64,000 nucleotides of DNA from Blasia pusilla (Eukaryota; Marchantiophyta; Marchantiopsida; Blasiales). Position 1 is the stretch's first letter. Every line of letters begins with the position of its first letter. The notes beneath the pieces were generated by a model, which did no database searches, had not been told where the DNA came from, and worked only from the letters and a program-made list of their open reading frames with translations. This document shows positions 24,773 to 35,343 of the stretch, one piece after another. Location: the NCBI GenBank assembly GCA_050084515.1, contig CM114275.1:16492001-16556000 (forward strand), in the 5' to 3' direction. Both the position numbers and the translations under genes were made by a program.

Positions 24773-25433
24773 TGAAATTCTTGGGTCTAACTTGCGCTGG
24801 AGTCACTTGTGAGGGATCACAACACTTGCTTCTATTTTTCCATCATAGCTCACTCCCGTATCTTTCGTTTCGTTGGTTTAGTTCCCGCATGAACGATTTG
24901 ATTTGGCGTCGGATAGTTCATCCTCTACTTCCTCTAGTTTCACCTCAAAGCTCTCACGACCTTGAGCTTTGCAAGCAGAAGACTAAGTTGGAGTCCTTAA
25001 GACTCAACCGGTTGTGCATTTTGTAGATAGTAGAAAAGCTGCCAAGCACTAATCAAGTTGAGTATTCCCAAGTGTGTAGCGTCTCCCTAGAAAACCTCTT
25101 CGATGAGTCTTGAACAACCTTCTCGAGAGAATTGCTATTCTGTGCTCACCATATAGCAAACCACGCAAGAAGTCGATCGCTTAAACCAATGCGCGTCGAT
25201 TAACTCCTCAAGGTATGTCCCTTAGCTCAAACCTAAAATACGGCCAAACACACATCACGATTAGTTTGTGGTTTAAGGACTTTAGTCGGTAGAGATAGAG
25301 AGCATTCCCCCCTATAGATACTTTTGGGTTCTCTAGGGAAACCCCACCTCCCCTATTTTTCCCCTTGAGCCCTTGATTTTGGCCCTCAATCCAAGCATGA
25401 TTCGCGACCCACGGACCAACATTTTACTAGTTA
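24773..25433. other. No gene recognised
   Basis: Flank between the solo LTR and a small CACTA-like element. A short plus-strand frame starting inside the LTR end (24772-25026) has no recognisable domain. Confidence 0.35.
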
Positions 25434-25724
25434 CACTTAAAGAAAATAGTGGTTTTTTATGACTAGGATTGAAATAACTAAGGTTCTTCGTGACTTGAAT
25501 GCGTGACTACAATGTCCTCTGGTCATACGGAAGTCATATATCTCAATAAAATAATCAACTCTCGGTCATATTAAAATATGACCGAGTCATAGAATAATTT
25601 TGGTTGATAGATTGGTAATATATGAAATGACTCAAATCCATTTTGAGTGATCTTTTAGCAAGATGTCCCAACTTAGAGTCATGTAAATTTGCAAAATGAC
25701 TCAATGAAATGGATTTTTCTAGTA
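25434..25724. mobile_element. Candidate small non-autonomous CACTA derivative
   Basis: The left end (CACTTAAAGAAAATAGTGG, then TTTTTTATGACTAGG) resembles the terminus of the large CACTA element next door. The right end reads, in reverse complement, TACTAGAAAAATCC. The interior is filled with ATGACT / AGTCAT motifs like the subterminal regions of the large element. At about 290 bp it has no coding capacity. No matching 3-bp target duplication was found, so the ends are provisional. Confidence 0.45.
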
Positions 25725-25946
25725 TGTTATTAATTAAAAAATATTTCTCATTGACACAATATTATAAAATATACATAGATATAAACTCACACTAAATTTC
25801 ACCACAACTGAAAAAAAAAACTTTGGAGATGGATTTGATTCCCTACTATGGGAGAACAATACAAAGGCGCGCAAGAGAAAAATAGGGTCTAACGTTAACC
25901 AGGAGGGCGGGAAGCTTGGAGAATCATACTCGACCGCGGCAAACAA

Positions 25947-26700
25947 TACTAGAAGAAATCCCTGGTTTTATGACTAGGTTATATGGCTCATATGAGTCAT
26001 ATTTTACATACCACGACTAACAATGACTAACGACTACTTTAGACACAAAAGCCAAGTCATATTTGTTTGGCGACTAGGCTAACTAGGATGGTCAGCTTAG
26101 GTGGAGGTTGGTATATGACTCGAGGGTGTAGTCATGAGGCCATGACTAACACGTCACTTAGATGACGTGGAATAATGACACATCATCAATGACATGGACT
26201 ATTTAGTGTGATGTGTCGTTGATGACATGGACTATTGTTGTGACATGTTACAGATGATGTGGACTTCAGTACGACTCGTCTAGTCATATGTGTATATTTT
26301 TCTAGTTACCACCAACGACTCCTTTAGTTATGGTTGGTGTGCAAAAGTTCAGAATATCCTATCAAAATGCATCAAGTATACTCCATTGAGTTATAGTTGG
26401 CAACTCATGTAGTCATTTTATTTTATTTAAATGTTGGTAAAGACTCATGTAGTCATGTACTATGACTAGAAGAGTAGAGTTACATGACTACTATAAAAGA
26501 GGACACAACTGGTTTAGTCACGAAGATATGACTATGTGAGTAGCAAAAATTATATAGCCATTGCAACAGAACTGCATGAGTCATACAATTATGACTAGAG
26601 AGAACTTGAAGCTTACTACTTTAGTTTTTGAAGAGTACTGCAAGTTATATTGATATGACTAGTGGGAATATAAAGTTTGGATATTTTGGGATGTTTATTA
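25947..26700. repeat. Left terminal inverted repeat and subterminal repeats of the CACTA element
   Basis: TIR at 25947-25980, then many copies of ATGACTAG, GACTCAT and AGTCATA in both orientations through about 26660. This is the 3' end of the element relative to its genes. Such motifs are the binding sites for the CACTA-encoded DNA-binding protein in En/Spm. Confidence 0.75.
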
Positions 26701-26984
26701 TGCTTTTTGAACGGTGCAAGAATGAATGGATCTGAATTATTGAAATCCTCTTTTGAAAACAGATTTTGAGGGGTGGAATGTCACTTAAGAGTAGCTTCCA
26801 TACACCAAATTACAAAATTAATCATTATTACATGGCGTTATCATTCAAAAAATAGATAAACAAAACAAAGATCAAATATAGTAGGGTTTATGATCTCATC
26901 TTGAAAGAGCAAGAGAGATTATTTCATCCATGAAAACAAAGTTATTGCACCTTAGATAGTTGGGTGCCAAAAGAAAAGACTATT

Positions 26985-27620
26985 CTATTGAATCATCTTT
27001 CTCATATGCATCTCTGGCCAGAGCATGCTTGAACCAAGAGCATCACCAAATGTTTCTTGTGCAGATTCGTCTATCAAATTTGGCATCCACAAAGCATCTT
27101 CTGGTTCGAACACCTCGTTTAGATCAACCCTCACCACGCCTAAGGGAATGTCTTTGGCATGGAACTTGTCTCTTCCACCAAAACCTGATATAACTCCTGA
27201 CCCAAGCACCATCCTACTCAACTTTGGCTTGGTAAGTAATACGTGATCACCAATTCGTAGCTAAAAAAATACACATGCATTTAGTTAGTATCAATTCAAA
27301 TTCTTTCCACATGCATTTGCACCATTAATCTGAAAATAAAAAACTGCTATGATATACCTGTTTGAAAGGCCATCCCCATTTCGGAAGATGATGTGAAAAG
27401 TTCACAAGTCCTAGACGACCATTTGACTGTCCACAACAAGAATTATCAGTATCGTCATACAAACCTTGAATAGAAGAGGTCATTATAGATGAGATAAATT
27501 ACCTTAGTTATTTTCTTAGACGAACCTGATCTGATTTCACTTTCCTGCTCATTCAAACCATCAGATTGTAGCCTAGACTTCTGTCTTTTGGCTGGTGATG
27601 ATTTGGCTTGGCTATCCATA
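26985..27620 (-). CDS. CACTA ORF1, last exons with DUF8039-like C terminus
   Basis: The final exon (27260-26985, acceptor TTTTTAG) reads LRIGDHVLLTKPKLSR and ends with a GDALGSSMLWPEM phrase before its stop. This matches the C-terminal module that follows plant CACTA ORF1 proteins (often labelled DUF8039), usually recognised by LG.A.G....WP. A near relative lies at 56431-56715. Upstream small exons are visible: one ending NFSHHLPKWGWPFKQ with donor GTATATC at about 27358, and one near 27500-27620 with a basic SSPAKRQKSRLQS stretch that may be a nuclear signal. The rest of ORF1 is beyond the chromovirus, at 35344 onward. The role in transposition is not defined by sequence; DNA binding is a guess. 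Confidence 0.6.
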
Positions 27621-27895
27621 CTCACGTTTTCTGCACATTATGCACAACAAAGTCCATTGAAGGTTGTAGGAAGAAATGAGTTTTGTTTCGTGGATAGTTT
27701 GAAAACTATGCCATAGATAAATTCATTATGTTAAGGATGACATACTTACGAGTGATTTGAGTATCACCATCTGCACTTTCTGTGGAACTTCTCCTTTTGT
27801 TGCTCCGTTCTGGCACTTCAACAAACAACCCAAGTATTGAGAAATGAATTGTAAAACCAGATTCTTCACTTCAACAAGTAATTATATTATAAGAC

Positions 27896-28902
27896 TGTCG
27901 CGACCCTCATAACCAAACAACACCAACTACGCGCCAAGCGAAACATCAGAACTCAAAGGAACTCACGCCGCGAGGTTTGCGCTTTGAGAGGCGTTTGGAA
28001 GAGTCTCTTTGAAAAGTCTAAGAGACGAAACGTGGAAAGAGTTGTGCGTTTCATGCGTTAGTGGTCGCGATCAGAAACCTAGACAAACGCGAGCCGAGAC
28101 TTGAGATGAGTTGAGTCTCGGAGGTTGGTTGCCAAGGAGGTGAGAACGATTTGGAACACGGCTAGCGGTTGGGAGAATCTGACTGTGTTTAGGACCATAA
28201 CGTTGAGCTCCAAGATGCGTTTGGGATAAGTAAGGGCGCGTTGGAAAGCTGATCTTGAGACGCTTCCAACGCACAAAAGATCTCAGCAAACGCATAAGTA
28301 CAGGCTGAGATATTGGCCGAAAACGATTCAGAGAGCAATCGGGTTGAGGGCCAGTGGAGGGGCCAGGTGTCTTTCCTAAATGTAGGGGGCCCCGGAGATC
28401 CCCAGAAGTACTAGTAAAGGGAGTACCTTCTCTGAGATGTCTCGGGAAACGAAACCCACTTTGGGCGCCAAACGGCGTTTGAGGCAGGATGAAACGGGAG
28501 TTGGCGCGAAACCCGAAACCCAAACCTGATCCAAGGGAGTGGACTTTACGCCACACTTGGATTCCAACCCGAGATTCACCGTGCGAGTCTTGGTGAGGAA
28601 CTCATTGGATGTTCATCGGACAGTTGGAACCGCTAGGCGTGAAACGCCGTTTCAGGTTCCCTGAACCGACGAAAGTCTGTCCCAAGTCTTTCGAGACTTG
28701 CCCGTGTTGGAAACCGCGAAACTAGGAAGGTTGAGCTTGAAGAGAGAGTCCGAGCGAACTCGGAAAGTAATCCCGCTGATTGATCCAAGACCCGACTAAC
28801 CGAAGTGCGTGTTTGGATGCGGTCGGCGTTGAGAGCGTGACCCCTCAACGACGCTTCCGCAACAAACAAGATTAACGTTCAAGGAGAGTAGGCGCCGCGA
28901 CA
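27896..28902 (+). repeat. 5' LTR of the chromovirus
   Basis: Starts TGTCGCGACCCTCATAACC and ends GGCGCCGCGACA, next to the primer-binding site. It is a close copy of 34224-35248 with scattered 1-5 bp gaps. Confidence 0.9.
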
Positions 28903-28904
28903 TG

Positions 28905-28916
28905 TGGTATCGAGCA
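28905..28916 (+). other. Primer-binding site, initiator Met tRNA type
   Basis: TGGTATCGAGC lies two bases after the 5' LTR and differs little from TGGTATCAGAGC, the complement of the plant initiator tRNA-Met 3' end. Confidence 0.75.
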
Positions 28917-29700
28917 ATTCCTTGATGAGCGTGAACTTGGGGTCGTTGAAGATCTGGGCGTTTGGGGAGAACTCAAGGTAGCGGAAGACCGCGACGCCGA
29001 GGAGGAACGCAAGAGGCGAGGAGGAGATCTGAGAAAAGGCGACGACTTCGCAAATGGCGACCAGGACGAAGAACCGAGAAACCCGAGTCAAAGCAAAGAA
29101 GTCAAGAGCGAATCAATGACGGACCGAGCCGGAGGTGGAATTTGCGACTCGAAGTGCGAGTCCCGGACATGAGGATGTTCCAACGAAAATCTTTCGCGGG
29201 ACCTTCGGGTCCAAACTTAAACAATCCGGCCTTTTATACCCAAATGATGGGATTGATGAAGGTGATGGCGGACCAGATGGCTGAACAGAGCAAGGTGATC
29301 TCGAATTCAAGTCAAATGGAGCCTCTAGCTCGGCAAGAAGCTTTGTAAGACTAATTTGCCAACGCCATTCATAGGAATGGGGCGTTCTCGGAAAGTGAGC
29401 GAGTTTCTAACGGAACTCGAACTCTATTTCAAGCGCAAAGCGGATGAACAAGACAAGGTGATTTATGGCGGTCACGTTTTCAAGGATCACGCTCTCCATT
29501 GGTGGACGGCTCACCGGAAAGAACATCTAGGTCGTGGGAAAGCGTTGAGTTGGGAAGATTTCAAGGAGTTGATTGGGAACCGATTCACTCCGGAATATCG
29601 AGTACCGCGATGGCATGGAGGTGGTGAGGTTGCGCGAGTGGATCACTTGGTGCTTATGTGCGAGAGTTTAGTGCGCTCATGAGTGCACTTTCCACGGACG
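28915..29700 (+). pseudogene. Chromovirus gag, frameshifted
   Basis: The N-terminal part (about 28921-29175) is highly charged, rich in Glu, Asp, Lys and Arg. It shifts frame into MRMFQRKSFAGPSGPNL at about 29171. The retrotransposon gag core follows at 29356-29680, with the characteristic FLTELELYFKRKADEQDKV and ALHWWTAHRKE and then SWEDFKELIGNRFTPEY. This forms the particle protein in intact elements. At least two frameshifts and a stop separate the pieces. Confidence 0.8.
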
Positions 29701-30002
29701 AACATACTAAAAGGTGATCTTCCTAAGTGGGCTCAAACCGAGTGCCGAGAAGGCTCTCTTTCGTATGCCTCACATCCAAGAGACGCGTGGACCTCTTGAG
29801 ACTAGCCGAGCGGATTGGGGACGATGAGGTCCAACACCAAACCCTTTGAGACAAAAAGTTTTCTAAGTTCTGAGAAGAATAAAGGGACATCCAAGAGGGT
29901 TTGGAATGGGGGGTGAGCGACCACGGAGGGTCTCGCTTGGCCGGTAAACGAGTGGAACTCAACGCTGGCTTGAAGGGGCCGCGCCGTTCTAAGTCAACGA
30001 AT

Positions 30003-30346
30003 GCCAAAGTGATTTGTTATAATTGTGGCGAACCGGGAATATGGCTAAGGAATGTGTGAGGCCCAAGGTTAGTAAACCGAGTATGATTGCGTTTGCCGCT
30101 AAGCATTTATCGGAGGGAGATCTAGATACATCTCTACAAGTCACCAAGAGAACGCCCAATTTGGTTTACCTAGGATCCAAGATCGCTAATCGCGATGTGA
30201 TGTTGCTCGTTGATACTGGTGCTTCGCACTCATTCTTGAGTCCGAGAATCGTAAAACGTTGGGATTGCCAACCACCAAAGCGGATGAACCCATTAGGTAG
30301 GATTCGCGGGAGGAAAATCCCACCGGACATCGAGATCTGGTTTTAG
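30003..30346 (+). pseudogene. Chromovirus CCHC zinc knuckle and aspartic protease
   Basis: A CYNCGEPG start of a CCHC knuckle at about 30018 is joined, across a frameshift, to MAKECVRPK. The protease carries the catalytic triplet in MLLVDTGASHSFLSP at about 30199-30243. The enzyme would release the mature Gag and Pol proteins. The frame stops at 30346, short of the usual connection to reverse transcriptase. Confidence 0.8.
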
Positions 30347-30514
30347 GCTAGTTGTGAGATGCGGAGTGTTTGAGTTGAAGGAGAATTTTCTGATTTGCGA
30401 GATGGACGGTATCGGCGAAGTCTTGGGAACACGTTCTTGGATGCGTATGAGGTGGGCGAGGCGGAGACCTTTGAGGTTAAGCGTCTTGGTTAACGGCAAA
30501 CGGACGGACGTCGA

Positions 30515-31700
30515 TTGGTTCGTGAGGTGCCTAGAAAGACGGAGTTGGTGAACGCCATCACGAGGACGAAGTTTGGCGAGTTAGAGGAAGGATTCCTTTG
30601 CTTGATGAGACGAGTAGAGGATGATGCAAGCGCAAGATGCAGAGATCGAACTCGGCTTCAAGGAGATCCTGAAACACTCAAGAGAGTTGTGAAAGAATTT
30701 GAAGATGTGTTGACTAAGGAGCTGATGAGTTGCCACCACATAGGGCGGTTGATCATAAGATTGAGGTGATACCAGGATCTCAACCACCTTCAAAGGCACC
30801 ATATAGGTTGAATCAAGAGGAACTTGCTGAGTTGAAGAATCAGTTGGGTGAACTCCTAGAGAGGGGTTACATCCGAACGCAGCAAGTCACCTTATGGGGC
30901 GCCCGTCCTCTTTGTCAAGAAGAAGGATGGGAAGTTGAGACTGTGTTGATTATCGGGCGCTGAATAAAGTGACGGTAGGAATAACTATCCTCTACCGAGG
31001 ATGGATGACCTCTTTGATCGATTGTCGGGTGCCAAGTATTTCAGCCGGATTGACCTGAAATCAGGATATTATCGATTCGGATTGCCAAGCGGATGTAGAG
31101 AAGAGCGCACTGAGGGAGGGCGAGATACGGTTCGTTCGAGTTTGTAGTAATGCCTTTCGGTCTTTGTAATGCGCCTCCGACGTTTACCACTTTGATGAAC
31201 TCCATCTTTCACAAGGAGACGGATGAGTTTGTGATCATCTATATAGATGACATACTCATCTATTCGAAAACACTAGAGGAGCACGCTTCGACATTTGAAG
31301 ACGGTGTTTGAGAAACTTAGGCGAACAAAATTTGTATGCGAATGCGGATAAGAGTGAGTTCGGTTTGACGAAGATCAAGTTCTTGGGACATGTGGTCGGT
31401 CTGCGGATGGAGTGAGTCCAGACATGGAAAAGGTGAGCGCGATTGCGAATGGGAACCGCCTTCCACGGTGAAGGGGATGCGAAGGTTCATCGGAGCTGTC
31501 CAGTTTTACCGGACATACGTGAAGAATTTTTCGGGCATAGTGAAACCTCTCACGGATTGGACCGCAAAGTTTGCCAATACTACATGGACCGAGGAAGTGG
31601 ATAAAGCGTTCAATCGAGTCAAAGAGATCCTCGTAGAAACCAGTTCTCAAAAGCGCGGAGTTTGAACAACCGTTCGAGGTGCACACGGATGCTAGTGATT
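30515..31700 (+). pseudogene. Chromovirus reverse transcriptase, frameshifted
   Basis: The segment begins with LPPHRAVDHKIEVIPGSQPP and PYRLNQEELAELKNQL, the standard approach to gypsy RT. The core is readable in alternating frames: [13 protein letters not shown] near 31035, and the catalytic [14 protein letters not shown] near 31233-31275 with the two active-site Asp. It continues through VKGMRRFIGAVQFYRTYVKNFS at about 31470. At least four frame changes are present, so no full enzyme can be made. Confidence 0.85.
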
Positions 31701-32100
31701 TCGCGATTGCAGGAATGTTGGTGCAAAAAGGAGACTCAGAGCATACGAAAGCAAGAGGCTGACCGACACCGAAAGGAGATGGCCTACTCATGAGAAAGAG
31801 TTGTTTGCGGTGGTTCATTGCTTGAGGAAGTGGCGTCACTATTTGGGACTTCACCAGGACTCGAGTATTCACCGATAACATATCGCTCAAGTATTTTGAG
31901 ACCAGGATCGCGTGGCGCCAAAACAACCGGTGGCATGATACCTTGGCGTTGATGAATGTGGAGCTAATCCACAAGCCGGGAAAGACAATGTCATTCCGGA
32001 TCGTTAAGTCGCAGGATGAACACATGCCATCGGCGACACAAGTGTTGAGAGCAATGTTCCCTAATGAAACACACTGGAAAGAAGGATTCGTGAAGGATAC
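31660..32100 (+). pseudogene. Chromovirus RNase H
   Basis: EVHTDASDFAIAGMLVQKG near 31676 has the first catalytic Asp; RRWPTHEKELFAVVHCLRKWR near 31780 follows, then a DNISLKYFETR phrase. The domain is broken by small indels like the rest of pol. Confidence 0.75.
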
Positions 32101-33330
32101 ATGAAGGATGAGCAAGCGAGGGAGTACCTTGGGAAGTTAAAGCGGGGCGAGAAGGTGGCCAATCTGAGTTTGAGACACGGCTTGCTAAGGTTTAAGCAGA
32201 GCAGGATCTATGTAGGCCAAGGCAAGCTACGGACCAAGGTGTTTGTGGAATGTCATGATGGACCTTTGGCGGGACACAAAGGGAGAAATCCACTCTTCTT
32301 TGTTTTGTCTAAGAGGTTCTTCCGCCCAACATGAAGGAAGATGTTGCTCAATATGTGAAAACATGCGTGACTCCGCCAAGGCGAACCGCGTGTCTTATGC
32401 GAAGAAACAAGGTTTACTTCATCCTTTGCCAATCCCGGAGGGACCCTTGCAAAGCATTAGCATGGATTTCATTACGAGTCTTCCAGAATCTGAGGGATAC
32501 AACGCTATACTTGTGATAGTTGATCGGTTTAGCAAGTTGGGGAGGTTTGTGCCGACGAGAGTGCGACGGCCCACGCGACTTCCGACTATTCCTGGATGGT
32601 TGGTGGCATGCGCGCGGATTGCCTAGGAGCATTGTGTCCGATCGGGATCCGAAGTTTACCAAAGTGCCTTTTGGAAACATCTATTCGGGAGGTTCCGGAC
32701 CAAACTCGGCTTTAGTACGGCCTTCCATCCTCAAACGGATGGGCAAACGGAAAAAGTAAACTCTCGGTCGTAAACCAATACTTACGGAATTACGTGAGTG
32801 CGGACCAAAGAGATTGGGCCAAGTGGTTAAGTATGGCTGAGTATTGTTACAACTCGACTAAGCATTCTCAGCAACGGAGAATCTCCGCTTTTCTTCGGCG
32901 TATCAAAGAGAACAGAAGGGCCTCTTGACTTAGCTCTTTCGAAGGGCAATACATCGACACACACTCGTCAAGCAACGGCGGAATGTTTGTTAGTGGAAAT
33001 GCAGAACGACAAGAGCGGCGAGAGAAAGTCTCGCCAAGGCTCAACTAAGGTACGTAAAGCATGCTAACAAAAGTCGGCGCCATATGAGTTTCCAAGTTGG
33101 GGAACAAGTGTGGTTGAGTGTTAAGAATCTCACTCTTCTGAAAGAATTGTCTGCGAAATTGTCAGCCAAGTATGCGGGACCGTATGTGATCAAGGCAAAG
33201 CCGTTTGAGGATGTGTACACGTTGGAGCGCCTAAACGAGTTCAAGATTCACCCGACTTTCCATGTGTCATTATTGAAAAGTATCTTCAAGACAATGTGCG
33301 TCCGGAGCGAAGGAGGATGTTGAGACCACA
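32101..33330 (+). pseudogene. Chromovirus integrase
   Basis: The zinc-binding H2C2 region is seen in ECHDGPLAGHKG and, after a frameshift, KEDVAQYVKTC. The catalytic core has the first Asp in SISMDFITSLPESEGY and VDRFSKLGRFVP, the second in SIVSDRDPKFTK, and HPQTDGQTEK near 32735. The C-terminal part (33084-33320) has SFQVGEQVWLSVKNL and YAGPYVIKAKPF of the GPY/F module. Several frameshifts interrupt it. Confidence 0.85.
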
Positions 33331-33359
33331 ATCGGTCATCGAAATGAGGAACCGAGTTC

Positions 33360-33528
33360 GAGGTTGAGACTATTCTGCGTTCCAGACGTAGGGCCACCAA
33401 ACGAGTACTTGGTCAAGTGGAAAGGCTATCATGTGAAAGAGGCGACTTGGATTATGGAGGCGGATCTAGAACATGCGCAAGAAGCATTGCGTGACTTCAG
33501 ATGGATGCAAGAAAGGCACGTGCGTTAG
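33360..33528 (+). pseudogene. Chromovirus chromodomain
   Basis: After a frameshift the sequence reads EYLVKWKGYHVKEATW and ADLEHAQEALRDF, a standard chromodomain at the integrase C terminus. In chromoviruses this module is thought to steer insertion to methylated-histone chromatin. The stop is at about 33526. Confidence 0.85.
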
Positions 33529-34223
33529 TACATGGTGAAGCAATGGACATAACTTGTGACCGGAAAGCTTGGGCCGATAACCCGTTGTAACTAGAAAGGT
33601 TTAGTTGTTGCAATAAAGAAGACATGGATTTGGAGATTCGATGCTTGTATTGTAATTTTGAGTTTGGTTTGTGCAAGGCAATGAGTAGTTCTTCATATGC
33701 TTAGGATGTAAGTCAAGGAGACCAAACAATGAGTATTTGAGGTGAGAACTTGTATTCAGATAAGTCTAGATCGGGACCAATTGTTGAAGTACTAGCATTT
33801 GGGCTCGCCCTAACGTCGTGCCAAGGGGGAGATGAGTCTGTCTTGGGGTTTGTGGTGATCTCATTCATGTTTCATGACTGAACTTAGTGACGCGCCTAGG
33901 TGGAATATAGGTGACCCAAAAGTAGTACGAGTTGGCTAGGTAGACAGGCGGTTGTTTACAAATAGTGAGTGAAGTGTTAGGTTGCAGACTTAGTGAGCTT
34001 ATTTTGATAGTTAGATTAGTTTGGCGAGAACTAGTCTAGGCTCATCGAGAAAGCGAGAAGCTAATAAGTCTAAGTCTTTGCAAGCGACAAACCTAAGACT
34101 TAAGCCAAAAAGGAATTGCGGGTTAGCTACGTAACGCGATTACGTGTTAAGGGTCGGCTTCCCTAACTTAACATCAATAAGGTTTGCATTGATGAGGACA
34201 TCAACCTTCTAAGGAGGGGTGAG
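33529..34223 (+). other. Chromovirus 3' untranslated region and polypurine tract
   Basis: Noncoding spacer between the chromodomain stop and the 3' LTR. It ends with AAGGAGGGGTGAG just before TGTCGCG, a suitable polypurine tract for plus-strand priming. Confidence 0.75.
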
Positions 34224-35248
34224 TGTCGCGACCCTCATAACCAAACAACACCAAATACGCGCCAAGCGAAACATCAGAACTCAAAGGAACTCACGCCGCG
34301 AGGTTTGCGCTTTGGAGAGGCGTTTGGAAGAGTCTCTTGGAAAAGTCTAAGAGACGAAACGTGGAACAGAGTTGTGCGTTTCATGCGTTAGTGGTCGCGA
34401 TCAGGAAACCTAGACCAAACGCGAGCCGAGACTTGAGATGAGTTGAGTCTCGGAGGTTGGTTGCCAAGGAGGTGAGAACCAGTTTGGAACACGGCTAGCG
34501 GTTGGGAGAATCTGACTGTGTTTAGGACCATAACGTTGAGCTCCAAGATGCGTTCGGGATAAGTAAGGGCGCGTTGGAAAGCTGATCTTGAGACGCTTCC
34601 AACGCACAAAAGATCTCAGCAAACGCATAAGTACAGGCTGAGATATTGGCCGAAAACGATTCAGAGAGCAATCGGGTTGAGGGCCAATTGGAGGGGCCCG
34701 GGTGTCTTTCCCTAAATGTAGGGGGCCCCCGGAGATCCCCAGAAGTACTAGTAAGGGAGTACCTTCTCGAGATGTCTCGGGAAACGAAACCCCACTTTGG
34801 GCGCCAAACGGCGTTTCAGAGGCACGGATGAAACGGGAGTTCGGCGCGAAACCCAAACCCAAACCTGATCCAAGGGAGTGGACTTTGTATGCGTCACTTG
34901 GATTCCAACCCGAGATTCACGCCGTGCGAGTCTTGGTGAGGAACTCATTGGATGTTCATCGGACAGTTGGAACCGCTAGGCGCGAAACGCCGTTTCAGGT
35001 TCCTGAACCGACCAGAAAGTCTGTCCCAAGTCTTTCGAGACTTGCCCGTGTTGGAAACCGCGAAACTAGGAAGGTTGAGCTTGAAGAGAGAGTCCGAGAC
35101 GAGAACTCGGAAAGTAATCACGCTGATTGATCCAAGACCCGACTAACCGAAGTGCGTGTTTGGATGCAGATCAGCGTTGAGAGCGTGACCTACTGAACGC
35201 ACGCTTCCGCAACAAACAAGATTAACGTTCAAGGAGAGTAGGCGCACA
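34224..35248 (+). repeat. 3' LTR of the chromovirus
   Basis: Starts TGTCGCGACCCTCATAACC and ends GGAGAGTAGGCGCACA. Close copy of the 5' LTR; it keeps a few bases that the 5' copy has lost and lacks the CGCG near its end. Confidence 0.9.
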
Positions 35249-35249
35249 G

Positions 35250-35299
35250 TGTCGCGACCCTCAAAACCAAACAACACCAAATACGCGCCAAGCGAAACA
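35250..35299 (+). repeat. Extra copy of the first ~50 bp of the LTR
   Basis: TGTCGCGACCCTCAAAACC and the next 30 bp repeat the LTR start one base after the 3' LTR ends, then similarity stops in GCGAAACA. It may be the remnant of a second, mostly deleted LTR or of a tandem insertion. Confidence 0.75.
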
Positions 35300-35343
35300 G
35301 AAGAAACGGAGATTCTCCGGAAGTCAGTTGTCAAATGGTCATG

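Larger units (their letters stand above)
27896..35248 (+). mobile_element. Ty3/gypsy chromovirus, full structure with both LTRs
   Basis: Two LTRs of about 1.0 kb (27896-28902 and 34224-35248), nearly identical apart from small indels, start TGTCGCGACCC and end in CA. A primer-binding site follows the left LTR and a polypurine tract (AAGGAGGGG) precedes the right one. The interior reads gag, CCHC, protease, reverse transcriptase, RNase H, integrase and chromodomain on the plus strand, the order of Ty3/gypsy chromoviruses. Pol is cut by many frameshifts although the LTRs are close in sequence. It sits in an intron of the CACTA ORF1. No clean 5-bp target duplication was found, perhaps because extra LTR sequence follows at 35250. 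Confidence 0.93.
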
